A stretch of DNA of 64,000 nt, from assembly GCA_003344405.1 (NCBI GenBank), contig NOWV01000015.1, positions 682,001 through 746,000 of the forward strand, in the 5' to 3' direction. Below the pieces are notes generated by a model. The model did not search any database. It saw nothing but the letters and a program-made list of their open reading frames with translations, and had not been told where the DNA came from. Within the stretch, counting starts at the first letter, position 1. The number at the start of each line of letters is the position of its first letter. Below are positions 12,201 to 24,143 of the stretch, piece after piece. The translations under genes and the position numbers were made by a program. Origin of the DNA: Trichoplax sp. H2. Its lineage: Eukaryota; Placozoa; Uniplacotomia; Trichoplacea.

Positions 12201-15200
12201 TCGGATCCAAGTTGTTATCACGAATTTTGCCGCCTATTGGCTCGATTAAAATCGAATTATCAACTCGGCGAATTAGTTAAAGTTGACAATTATAGCCTAG
12301 TTATTGATCTAATAGCCAAGTTTACGGTCACAAGTGTACAGGTCAGATATTGCACTATTAAAGAGCAATTATAAGATTGAAGTTTTTCCTTAGTAGCTTA
12401 TCAGAATTTTTCATTCTGAGCCACTGATGTAACTACCCGTTTCTTATACTTACATGGACTTGACAACATTATTAGGAGGTTTGGCAATGCGCACCAAATA
12501 GTGTCCACTATTTGTTAGGATTATGGCAACGTTTTGTTGCTTCCTTACCCTACGTCAAATCGTCATCCCCACATCATCTTAATGAATATAGTCCTCAGGT
12601 AAAAGATCCTGTTGTACTGTAATTCTCAATAGTAATTCGAATTTTACAACCTAATCTAGAGGGTATTTTATTCCATGTAGATTACCAAAGCTTACGTTAC
12701 ATCACGGCTAGAGTCTGTACAACTCGTCATTAGGTAAATTACTGTTATTGCTCATTGGATACTATCTTTACCAGTAAATGTAAAACTGTAATTGTATATT
12801 TTAACAGAGATGGCTTAGAGGATCCTATGGAAGATTATCACGTATTAGAGCAGCAACTTGAACAGGTAAATTAATTTAAAGTTATTACAATAGTTATCTA
12901 CGAGTATGCAAATTATACTCTTATAATTGTCATTTGATATTATATAGCTTTCGACTATCGCTCGTTGTGATTACGACCAAACCTGCTCGTTAGTCATGTC
13001 TCTATTCGACCAGGCGGCATCATCCTATCAGGAATGTTTACAACAGCAATCTCAAAGAAGTGATGCAAGTTTCGTAGTTTACGAAGGTAATTAAGTCCAG
13101 GAATCTATTATTTTTTAAATTTTCAGTGACTGTAGAATGGCTTTTTTAGGACAACTTGCTTGGTTGGTATGTATCATTGGGTCTGTAGTAGCTGGCAGAA
13201 CACTTTTCTATATCGCGGAGGAAAGCGATATTCTTGATGGAGAATTGATTTGCCGGTAGTTTATTAGTTTCATTCATGACCTATTGTAGTATTACGTGAA
13301 TTATATAACGTTATACCTTTTGTTTTGTTTAACAGTGTGTTACAGCTAATGAAGTTGCTAGAGGAAAGAAATCCTCAAGTAAGATAAATTGTTTTTATGT
13401 AGGGCTATATCAATATCTTGTTCTTGATTTATTACATTACCTTACTAGGTTTTAAGTGAAAAATTAGATCTCGCCATCTTGAGCTTCTTTGAACAATTTA
13501 GAAAGATTTACATTGGCGACCAAATGCAAAAAACCGCAAAGGTCTCTAAGACTCTTCGTATTGTACTAAAATTATTACTTAATTTTTTAGCATGATAGTC
13601 CGCTTAACTCACTTTGTATATCCAATATATGCTAAAAAAAGAATTACTTATGTCAAATTTATGCAGGTTTATAGCTGTATTGGCGAACGTCTGGGTCTTA
13701 AAGATGAATCAATGGTGTTAAGCATATTTATAAATAAAATGTAAGTATCCTTGCTTTTTTATAATCGTTATCTGATTTAGTATTGCTATTGAAGAAACGA
13801 GCAAGATCTATATATGATAAAAATCTTTTTCTTTTTAGCTTATCGAACCTAAAATATAAAAGTGAAAATGAATTGATTATGTTGCATACGCTGCAGCTGT
13901 TAAGTGATCTCTCGATGGGATATCCTGCAATACATACTTGATTTTTCTCAGATATGTCAATAATCCAACACTTGCTACTATTTTGCTTAACTGTTCTTAA
14001 CTACAGCAGTGTTAGAAAAATTGTCAAATTAGAGTCAATTCAATTTGTTCTAAAGAATCATACAGTAAGTTATTAATACAATTTTGGAGATGGCAAGATA
14101 AATCATATCTAGCTCATATTCGAGCACATCACGAAACGAATTGTTGTATTTATAATCCCATCAGGAACAACATTTTCCGTTTCTTGGAATTCAGCCAAAT
14201 ATTACACTTAAAAATATGAGACATAGAACCTTATTTTACACTGCTATTGGTCGTTTCTTGATGGTAGATCTAGGAGAGGACGATGAATCGTTTGTACAAT
14301 TCTTCATGCCTCTTACATGTAAGTACTGTTAATTGCTAAGGTAATTGTGATGAATTTCTTCAATTTTCTTCGACAGCATAACATCTACAAATTGAATGTC
14401 CTCTTCTTAGTAAAATTTGAACAATTCAAGAATCAAATAGCATCAACATCAGTTAATGAAGAGCAAGTCAAGGTTTTATAACTCTTATTAAATGCCATGT
14501 TGAATGCATATCACGTACTAAATGAATATATGCTCTTAATAGAGAACCATAATCGGTCTATGCCGTGACATAAGAGGCCTTGGTACAGCTTTTGTCAACA
14601 GATCATGTTACATGATGCTGTTCGATTGGTTGTATCTTTTCCATGTCCCTCAGACTACCAAATCAATAATAACCCAATTGTCATGCAATCTAATTACAGC
14701 GCATATTCGATATGTTCCTTAACTTGTTTAACAGATATCCCGCATATATGCCTGCTTTAATTCGAGCAGTGGAGTTATGGTATCATGATCCTAGTCTTAC
14801 AACCCCGGTATTAAAGTTAGTGACTGAAATAGTCCAAAATCGATCTCAAAGATTACAATTTGAAGTATCTTCTCCAAATGGTGTCCTATTATTCCGGGAA
14901 GTTAGCAAAATAATTTGTACTTATGGTAAGTTTGCTACTTTGCTAATACTCTTAATTCTTTCAACCATTTTAATTCTATTGTTTGACGTTAGGTTCCAGA
15001 GTATTGTTACTTAATGATATACCGGAAAGACAAATATACGCAATGAAATATCCTTCCTTTCACAATAATAAAATCATCATTTTACACTAAAACATTTTCA
15101 TTAGATGAAGTTATGTATTATAATCATTGCATTGAAATGTTGTATAACAAGTCACAAATAAATTATATGTTCCTTGACTATGTATAAGCTTAAAGGCATT

Positions 15201-16648
15201 TCTATTTGCTTCAGCATGTTAAAAGCAGCTTTGAGCGGGAACTATGTTAATTTTGGTATATTTAGACTTTATGGCGATGATGCATTTGACAATGTATTAG
15301 GAATGTTCCTTAGGATGTTATTATCTATACCTTCTCAGGACTTACTGGTATGATATGAAATAGCCAATGATTTATGCATTACTGTATATTGAGAATTATG
15401 ATTCTGATGCTGTTGCAAACTCACATTAAGGACTATCCTAAATTGGGGAAAGCCTATTATTCACTTATTGAAGCACTAGCACAAGATCATGCGTCTTATA
15501 TCAATAATCTGGAGCCCAATGTAAGTCATAGTCTCAAATTTGAAAATTGATAATTGTATAAATAATTATTTATTGTCAAAAATCCCATCCAAAAAATGCG
15601 CTATTACTATTGTATTGTCATAGTGTTAAGTGATTGTCCTAATTGTCCATACTTAAAATTTTAATTCTCCATAGGTCTTACTCGTAATTTTATCTACCCT
15701 TTCGCAAGGATTTGTTGCACTTGGTACGCAATTACTATAACCAGTTTTTACGTAACATATCAGTCTTTGAATCATTTTTGCTAAGCTAACAGATCTTTTC
15801 GTTTATATAGATGTCAACATTTGTACCTTCTGCTGCTCTGCATTAGACCACTTATTAACTAATTTGTTTAAAGAAATCTCTAAAACTAAAAAATCAAATA
15901 ATACATCTCAGGAGCAAAGTTCTTTACTTCGTGTATTAGAGCATAAATCAGAAGTACTTCAGCAGGTATACTATTTAGCAAAGTACTCAATTCGATTATG
16001 ACTTACCCCAACTGATACAGAAAATTTATGTTAATATCCCTTTAGGTATTAGACACTATCTTAAATATAATTATGTTTGAAGATTGTAAAAATCAGGTAG
16101 GATTGCAATCAATATTCGTATAATTAATTAAAAAAGATCTTATTTTTTGTCTCGACTACCGGTAATAAACTACGCATGATGTTAATGGCTAACACTTTTC
16201 TTTTAATAGTGGACTATGTCGAGACCTCTGTTAGGATTAATTTTGTTGAATGAAAAGGTAACGATGAGAAAAATAATTAGCTGATTCAATTGTCAAGATA
16301 TTTTAATTCGTCATCACTTTATCTTGTAGTACTTTTCCGAACTTACTGCCAACATCATTTCAAGTCAACATGTTAATAAGCAGGAAAAAATGTCTTCATG
16401 TTTTTCGAGTCTTATGGATGGAGTGGAATTTTCTTTATTTACAAAAAATAGAGAAAGGTAACTGTGCCATTGATTTATCTTGTATTAATAACAATCAAAC
16501 TAGAATAGTCTGGATTTAATTTCTAACTTCATGTGATAGATTTGCACAGAATTTATCCGCATTTCGTCGAGATGTCCATACATTACTTGGTGCGTCTATT
16601 TCGCTTCAGCCTGATAATTCTACCACTGCTAATATGATGACTTCTTAA
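9205..16648 (+). CDS. XPO7: Exportin-7 (RanBP16), 35 exons
   Basis: Importin-beta-family nuclear transport receptor built of HEAT repeats; binds RanGTP and exports proteins. Exons: 9205-9228, 9388-9531, 10297-10390, 10500-10570, 10698-10865, 10951-10989, 11091-11159, 11287-11325, 11423-11549, 11740-11812, 11979-12098, 12195-12341, 12476-12598, 12681-12733, 12808-12865, 12948-13086, 13150-13255, 13336-13378, 13449-13541, 13666-13740, 13839-13919, 14001-14064, 14165-14318, 14411-14472, 14543-14631, 14735-14925, 14993-15047, 15188-15347, 15431-15520, 15675-15723, 15811-15965, 16046-16096, 16210-16257, 16330-16457, 16540-16648. Strong matches to vertebrate XPO7 include [38 protein letters not shown] and NRSQRLQF, and the C-terminus ANMMTS. 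The start (ATG 9205 or 9211) is inferred from the short MDD..QQ leader. Introns after 13919 and 15047 have U12-type signals; all others inspected are GT-AG. Confidence 0.97.
13920..14000 (+). other. U12-type (minor spliceosome) intron in XPO7, ATATCCT donor
   Basis: The intron begins ATATCCTG instead of GT and has a branch-site-like TTGCTTAAC at 13983-13991. Joining 13919 to 14001 restores Gly-Tyr-Ser-Ser-Val-Arg-Lys, identical to the vertebrate protein, and implies an AT-AA intron. Joining to 14007 (AT-AG) stays in frame but loses two residues. No GT donor sits near the exon end, and the only GC alternative is out of phase. Confidence 0.7.
15048..15187 (+). other. U12-type (minor spliceosome) intron in XPO7, ATATCCTT donor
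   Basis: The donor is a perfect ATATCCTT and the branch site TTCCTTGAC (15170-15178) is an exact U12 consensus. The join 15047/15188 gives Met-Lys-Leu-Lys-Gly, as in the vertebrate protein. The predicted 3' end lies 10 nt past the branch adenosine, the same spacing as in the other XPO7 U12-type intron. The first AG (15187-15188) would shift the frame. Confidence 0.75.
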
Positions 16649-18634
16649 TGTGGAAGATATTAGTGTCGACATTCTCAACGAATAACTTTAAGAGATTACT
16701 ACTATCGGCAGTTTAGTAGTATTGCTTGATGTTTATGATTATTGAAACTATAAAAAGTTTTATTGATGACTATGTATTAAATTTTTTGTATAAGATGAGG
16801 AACTCTCATTGATGCTCTAATTCTAAATTCATGAATTACTTTTGTTGAAAATGCACCTCAAAGCTGGAATAGGTAACACTTTACATGCAAGTTGTTCGTT
16901 CTAAGTTTTCTGTTAGATAGGAATAGGTATTGCCGTATTTCACATCAAAACATGGTAAATATTGAGTTGAACAGTTGCATAATGCGTACCTTATATTAAT
17001 ATTTGTTGAAGCATTTTTGATGCTATTTTCATATCTGTTTGCATATGTATGTTTCCTACCGATTAACCCGATGATGATATTACGAGTAAACAACCAGTTT
17101 GATAATTTATAGTTGATAAAATTTTGTACGACATTAGTCCGATTAAAAAATTTTGATAAATTCCTATTCCAGCTTCGATACTCTTTATCATTACCTGCTT
17201 TATGTACAAATAGTACTACATTCTATTCTGCCGTATTATCTCATTGTATATAACCTTTGATGTTTATCGAAATGTTACTTAGAGAATTTAATCCTGGTAT
17301 TAAAGTATTTGGTGAGCTAACGTAGTCTACTCCTTTGATGCATGATGACTTTTTCAGTTGTTGAAATTACATTTTATGAGCCTAAAATTAAAGTTACTCG
17401 TACGTATTTTAAAACATTCAGACTGTACTATTTACGTTCATGTTTTGGTGTAATACGAACTATTTTGCCTACCATCGTAATTGATTATCTGAAACATTAA
17501 TAATAATTATAATAACAATAACAATACCAGACAAGTTAAATGCAATATTGATGGATGTAAGATAGAATGTGTGCGGCTTGTTGTGAGTACATTGCATGTA
17601 ATTTACAAAATTTTTTATTGTTAATATCAAAATAAAGTATTAGATGATCGGTATTTTCAAGGATTGTTATTAGTAGGAAAGGCGACAGATTCGGGCTGGT
17701 TAGTAATGGCCAGCAGGAATTTAATAATTATTTTGCAGTGCTGTGTAATACTCTACTCTACTGAGAGTTTATCAATGCTCTAAAGTTATTTTCATTGGAT
17801 ACTTTTAGTGAGAGATGAGTATTTTTTCGAGTATTCTTATTGTACAACTAGTTTTAGTTTTCGTCTCTCGAGTCAATTGCAGTCACTTCACGACTACATC
17901 ATTGGTTTTGGGATTTGACTAACCCTATAAGTATCATATATATTTTACAGTCCATTCTATATGGCGTTAACTTATAGCAAGTAGAAAAGGTCGCAAAGAC
18001 TGTATTTACCTTATTTTACTAGTTCAATATTATATCACTGTCCATTATTAGTATGCACGTCATAGTGTAATGTACAGTGAGTGCTACTCATTTCGAGTGG
18101 GATTATACAGCGAAAAATATTGGTCTCTTACGGTAATCAAGCAATAAGAAGTAACAAAATAGAGCTTTGGTAGAAGAGGAATGTATCCAAAGAATACAAT
18201 AAGATAGCAAGCGAGAGAAGAATCTGCTGAGCCATGGACAAAAATCCGGGGTTGGACTTGTAGTAGTCCATGTTCAATAATTCGTCATTTGTTATAGAGA
18301 CGGGTGGACGGACAACCCGTGATATATCATGAAGTGGCCGTTGCTATATTGCTAAAGCGTCTAAGGGGTCCTACTAGATATTAGCAGGTGTTTAAGTGCC
18401 GTAATAGGCTAATATTGGTAGAACCTAAGAACATCTATAGTATACTATAGTTTAGTAAATTACCTGCGCAGAGCAGAATATCATTATCGCGGCCAAATCA
18501 AGGGAATCGCTTAGCGACTGCTAGCTGTTCATCATTTATCACGACAATTAGCACTTTCAGCAGTAGCTTTCAATCTAAGAAGTGTTTACAAGGTGAAGGA
18601 AATCTAATTAGGAACAATCTCAAGAAAAAGAATC
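16649..18634. other. Intergenic, no gene seen
   Basis: AT-rich spacer between XPO7 and MED28. It holds a short AAT/AAC-rich tract near 17500-17530 and a loose inverted repeat (CATGGAC with GTCCATG) near 18233-18272. A small minus-strand open frame (16881-17093) shows no family resemblance or splice context. Confidence 0.5.
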
Positions 18635-19972
18635 ATGTCCGAAAATTTAATAGACCAATTGGAGGACAATCTTAAAGTAGAATTGCTATTCTTTTGTCTT
18701 CCTGCTACTTTTCATCTACTGATTTTTAATTAAAATTTTTGTTCTCTTTTTCTCAAGGATTGTGTAAACTGCATAGGTAAAAAATTAGGCGAAGAAGGTA
18801 AGCTACAGGATCTTATTGATAATCTTGCATGTGAACAGCAAGCATATTGCGGTTGTATGTACATTATATTGTACGATTATAATAGCTGGAGAGATAAATA
18901 TGCAGCCTAAGCCACGGAAACCTACTGTACACTGTTGTAGTTGATTTTATAATTTCATGTGACGATTCCTTTGCTGTAATAGAATTCCATTCAAGAAGTA
19001 ATAATCTTATATTCAACTTGCTAACTGCCCTAAAGAATGAATACTTATCCAGAATAGTAAAATCATTCATACTAATTAACGATAGATGTAGACGGAGAGG
19101 CTAAAAGCATACATATGACTATTTTAATCTTAAATGGATTACGGACATCTTTAGCTTAGAATGCAGTCTTACTATTGACTTTGATCGACATCCATTTCCT
19201 ACTTGTAGTCATGCAGCGCTACTATTTAAAACTTAAATGTTCAACATTTGTCAAATATTATTCTGTACTTACTGTAGTCAATACAGTATTAGCAAAAAAA
19301 CGGATATGTATCTAGTATCTACAGTACTGTACTTATCATGTAGGATGCGATTTATTTCGTCGATACAATACGGTATACTCTTATGCTTTTTTTAAAATAG
19401 CTTAGGCACAAACCACCTTCTTAATCTTTAGTCTTAGTATACAGCTGAAGAGGTATCCGTATTGATCTGTAACTATGGATTGCATAGAACTAGTATGTAA
19501 ATCCTATTTCATTGCACTAATCGCACATCTAGCCACAAACTGCTACTGCACATCCTTCAGTTTTTGTGTAAACAACCAACGCCGTTGATACAGAACGACC
19601 GTCATGCTAATATTGAATCTTTCTTAAACTTTAGATCTTAAAGTAGTGACCGATAAGTTCATAGAATGCTCACAACGAGTAGAAGACTACTTTCTTAAAT
19701 ATGGCATAACGCAGAATAAAGTCAAAAACATTACTTATGGCGTAAGTATCCTCAATGGCTTATCCCTATCAACTAACTATAGCACCTAGTTCGATCCTGC
19801 ATTGATGGAACTAATTGATTATCTGTCTTTGTATTTTTAGGATGTAGCACAACTTAAAGATGAACTTGAGAGAAAGGAGTTACTACTGAAACGTAATTTA
19901 GATAAATTAACTGAATATCAGTCTACATTAGATCAGTTGCATCAACAAGATCTAACTAAATGGAAAGAATAG
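18635..19972 (+). CDS. MED28: Mediator complex subunit 28
   Basis: Head-module subunit of the Mediator complex that links transcription factors to RNA polymerase II. Four exons: 18635-18676, 18758-18797, 19635-19741, 19841-19972. The product is about 106 residues, lacking the Pro/Gly-rich N-terminal tail of the human protein. Recognisable parts are LIDQLEDNLKDCVNCI (human LVDELESSFEACFASL), DKFIECSQRVEDYFL, and DVAQLKDELERKELLLKRNL with the following coiled coil, matching human DVSELRNELQRKDALVQKHL. All junctions keep phase. The third intron-spanning gap (18798-19634) is long for this gene and might hide an alternative exon. MED28 is short and variable, so I rate the call a little below the larger genes. 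Confidence 0.85.
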
Positions 19973-20644
19973 CCATAAAATACTGTTTCTTTATTTGAAA
20001 TATCTTTTACAAATACATCTGTACGTAAATATATATATATAGTACAAATGTTCTTTAATATTTCTTGACTTGAAACTACGATGTTTCAATCGATTTTGTA
20101 TTGATAACGCGTTGCATTTTTCTATTAATAATTATAATTAATATCATGGTATGATATTCTACATAAGGATTAATACATTAGAATCTAACATAAATCAGGT
20201 ATTGATGATAGATTTATAGTACAAACGTAATTTTTTTCGGTACATGAGTTAAATAGCATGATTGCGAGCGTAAAAGTGTAACAAGAAAGGATTGTATATG
20301 ACCGTACCAGAGTAAACATGTTCCTATAACTAATGTACAAAAAAGTTGTCAAGTCTAAAATTATACCATTACAATGATATCGTAACATTTAATATAATTA
20401 ATTTTTAAAAAGTTATCTGCACATAAATTTAGCATTATGCAAGCAATTCCCAAATTTTCGTCCAAAACAAGGTTTACTTATCTTACTACGATTTTTCCTA
20501 TTGTACAGCTGTACATTGTATTTGCTGTGACACAGCCCATGTTTTCAATGATTAATCAATCAATAAATCAGCATTAGTTTGCTACGGTAAATGTTTGTTT
20601 GTATAGTACAACTTAGCACTGTTTACTAGAAAACTGTGAATATT
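19973..20644. other. Spacer between convergent MED28 and REEP genes
   Basis: AT-rich sequence containing a TA microsatellite near 20028-20040. It serves as the shared 3' flank of two genes ending toward each other. The minus-strand frame 20185-20388 has no support as a gene. Confidence 0.5.
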
Positions 20645-22990
20645 TCAATATTTCAGGTAATCTTGTAACTTAGAGCTAAATTCTTCGTCAAATTGTGGCA
20701 TATATTCAGAGATAGTATTAATGTCCTGCCGCTTTAATCTTCCTTCATCAGCTGTTGCAGTAACAAGTTGTCTCTGTCTAGATTGGCTTCGGGTGACAAT
20801 ACCATACTACAAAAAATAGAAACTATTACGGTACATATCTGCTACTATAGCTAAAATACAGCACTGTAAGTCATACTCTATACAGTACCTTAATCATTTA
20901 ACATTTAACTATGGTGAATCAATATCTACCTGGCTTCCTACGCTCGTATTCGAAGAAACATCAGATTGTAGATTGTAGCTTAAGTCTAACTGACTTCGAC
21001 TAGTTGAAATATCTTGCGAGGATATTTCTAGACTGGCATCGGAATCATCGTATCCTCTATTATCAACATTTCTAAATGCATCTTGTAACAGTGCTCTCTG
21101 CTCTCCATCTAATTGCGATAATTGGCCATTATCTGATTCTAATCGTTTACTAGCATCATACCCCTGAGTTTGGTAAACTTCACGGACAACATGATCAACA
21201 TTATCCTGAGTTTGGTAAACTTCACGGACAACATGATCAACATTATCTCGAGTAACTATTTCTTGTTTGATCTCTGGCTGACCTAGTGTATTGTATAAAA
21301 TTATTTCGCTGAATATATTATGCTATCATACATGAATGCATAAACCATTGCTCATATTTTATACTATTAATGATAGGAATAACAACTTTAATATATGTTT
21401 GTTAATACCTTGTTTATCTTGATTTGAGGACGTTACATTGGCCGATGCATTATTATCAACATTTGTACTTGGTGGTGGCAACTGCTGAACGTTGCGCGCT
21501 GCAACAATATTTTGTCCATTCTAAGCGTTACAAAGCGTTGCATACGAAAAAAGGAAAAAGATATCCTTAATACATTACAGTACAAGCATCGCAGTCCATA
21601 CGTATTCATTGAAAAAGTTGTTTTGATAAAAATGTGCCAGTAGCTTACATTGAGAATACTTTGAACAAGTGTTCTAGCAGCCATAGTCACACCGTTTCTA
21701 CTAACATCAAGTATTGAACTATATATCTTGTCTTTGTATTGTTTGATGAGTTCATCTATCTCCTGAAAATTGAAATTCAATAAGGTTATCAACGTAAGCG
21801 GGCCATCTACTCATAAACTGTTTGTTGCCACACAAAATCTATCAAAATAAATGTAGTGCAATTCACTTGCATGTAGTCTGCTTATATAAGCTACGATTGA
21901 ATTTAAGTTCTATCTTAACAGGTAACGTGTTTATGAAGTGGCAATTACTCTATTTCGTAGTACTGGCTGCTATTACCATTATACTGTTGGACGTAGAACA
22001 TCATGAAATGTTCATTATTGTCTTACAGCTAAGTACAGTATTTATGATCTCATAAAGAGTCCTATTTAAGGATTATGAGGCGAACAAACCTCTTCATGGG
22101 CCATCAAATTAGGGTGAATGAACTTCCTATATAATATGCTCGTACCCTATACAATAGAAGAAATAAATTATATTGAATGGAAGATGTACGCCCAACTGTA
22201 TTCTTGATTACGATTCCAAGTTGAGCCTATCGTAAGAATACCAGTCGTCATGGAACGCTTACATTTGTTGCCGGTAATAGCAGCCATAAGAAAAAGAGAA
22301 TTTTGGCTTCTTGGTATAACGGAAACCACCTGAATTCAAGAATGGACAAGAATATAAAAATTTCTTTAATAGACTATCAACAGTAAATAGTAACAGCTAT
22401 AAGCCTACAACCAAATTACCAGCCAATTAAAAGATCAGCTATCGTTTCAGCCACAGTGTAAAATGCGAAACTAATCCAGTACATCATCCATTTTACCTAT
22501 GTATAACATGACAAGACTAACGTTAATACAGTACGCTGATCATTGTACTATCAATTAGCTTGACTTACATATTCACGTGGATTACGTGTCTTGACAGCTT
22601 TAAACGAGCGGTAAGCTGGATAGAGAACACCAGCTATAAGACTGATGAAAGTTGTCGAGAAAAAGAAATTGAGAAAATTGCCTTTCCAACTAACTTCATT
22701 TTTGTTTACGTCTTCAAGGCCAAATCAAGAGTTGAGACAATAGGTCGACAGTACTGTTTTCGACACTAAAGAAGCATTTCCTAGTCACTGACTATAGAGC
22801 GTTGGAAAGTACTGTGACAGCTTATAGTATATCTGTCTACTAGCGCATGACATCATATTTGACGACGACAACCGTTCAAGAAAAAAATGACTCTCAAAGG
22901 ACATTTATAAAATATAATATCAACAACGAACTAGTTGACTAATCCTAGTCCAACTTACATGATAAGCTTGGATAAAAATTGTGTAATCAT
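20645..22990 (-). CDS. Receptor expression-enhancing protein, REEP1-4 type (TB2/DP1/HVA22 family)
   Basis: ER membrane-shaping protein with reticulon-like hairpins; the REEP1-4 branch binds microtubules. Nine exons, minus strand in order: 22959-22990, 22569-22641, 22420-22496, 22263-22329, 22090-22146, 21649-21762, 21409-21520, 20930-21282, 20645-20806. They total 1047 nt and give 348 residues with every phase matching. The N-terminus MITQFLSKLI and the motifs LYPAYRSFKAVK, VKWMMYWISFAFYTVAET, AKILFFLWLLLPATN and LYRKFIHPNL match REEP1-4. EIDELIKQYKDK followed by GVTMAARTL corresponds to the conserved helix after the hairpins. The C-terminal half (exons 7-9) is hydrophilic, Ser/Gln/Asp-rich and not recognisable; it carries an exact 42-bp duplication. 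Which vertebrate paralogue it is nearest to cannot be told by eye. Confidence 0.93.
21163..21246. repeat. Exact 42-bp tandem duplication inside REEP exon 8
   Basis: Two identical 42-bp copies (21163-21204 and 21205-21246) sit head to tail and repeat fourteen residues (core DNVDHVVREVYQTQ) in frame. Perfect identity implies a recent event or active length variation. Confidence 0.95.
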
Positions 22991-24143
22991 AATCACATGA
23001 AACTTGCTAATTTCTTGGTTACTCTATGGAATAATATTGGGTTGGCGTAGCAAACTGATTGAAAAATTGAGTGGTAGAATAAGCCGTTAAGAAGGAAAAC
23101 TTCCTTTTCTGAAAGGTGAAGGCGCCGGCGCAGTTGATGTCGTCAGTACAGTACAGTACTGTACTGTACAACTATCATACAGTGCAGTACCAGTACAGTA
23201 CCATACAATGTGAAGTACTGTAGTTTACAGTGTAAGGTAGTGTACTGTACTGTACTGTACGATAGTACAATGTCAATCCCTGTGGTCAACCCCCCCCCCA
23301 ATGGTGTTGAATGTACTGTACTCCTAGTCTCCTACTCACTTTAAAAAGGAGCTTATAGGAATGTGAGGACATTTATTGTCAATAATGAACCTTACAAACA
23401 CATTTACTAAACTGAACAGTGCCTGTAAGTATAAAACATGATAGAACAGATAGTAATAATGCTGATCTTTATTTTGACTCAAAAATCGGAAAAGAAAATA
23501 AAACGGTGACTGCAGTCGTCTGTAGTCCATGTGTTGAAATACACCCGGTGCTTCTTCATTCATAATGTAGAGTACACTACTGTACTGTATACCGCACCTA
23601 GGTGGCGCGTATTCTAGTCCGTCAAAAACGGCCGAATTTAGAATATCTGTTGGACGTTGCGTAAATTCGTCTTGCACCAGTACTAAAAGTGCGTAAATTG
23701 ACAAAATTTTTAAATATTTAATGATAGAAATTATCGGTGTGTAATAGTCAACATCTCAGTTGAGAGGGGGCAAGCAATGATCAAACAACCTTTGCTATAC
23801 AATACTCGTATGGTCTACTGTACTGTACTTGCACAAAGGTAAAGCGGCCCCATACATTTACCCCTACTGTACTGTATACTCAGAGTATAGTATACTATAT
23901 TATTTTTAGGTTCTCTTGTAGACGGTATAGCCGTTTCTGCAGTGGCCATGAATTAATAAACTAAATTCTAAATTGAAAGTTAATGGTAGCAGTAAAATCT
24001 CGAAAGCATAATAGCTGACTTTACCCGAAAAATGATACTTGTAGCCAAGTTGTAGCTACAGTATAGTAACAATATCTATTACTGAATGATAGCCTTGTAC
24101 TGTACAGTACTTCTAAATCGCCCTACTGTATTATTAGGATATC
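22991..24143. repeat. Intergenic with palindromic GTACT/AGTAC microsatellites
   Basis: Between the divergent REEP and THG1L starts lie several GTACT-pentamer tracts that switch strand and so form palindromes. The best is a 24-bp perfect palindrome at 23146-23169, with a further dense cluster to about 23262. A poly-C run is at 23290-23299. A 122-residue minus-strand frame at 23336-23704 has no recognisable domain and I do not call it a gene. Confidence 0.7.

Noticed and set aside
13926-14006. GC-AG intron model for XPO7 at the GCAATA site
   Set aside because: The join would be out of phase and hit a stop codon at once; the ATATCCT (U12-type) model keeps the conserved frame.
23336-23704. 122-residue minus-strand open frame
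   Set aside because: No recognisable domain, no family motif and no splice context. It lies among GTACT repeats; probably a chance frame.
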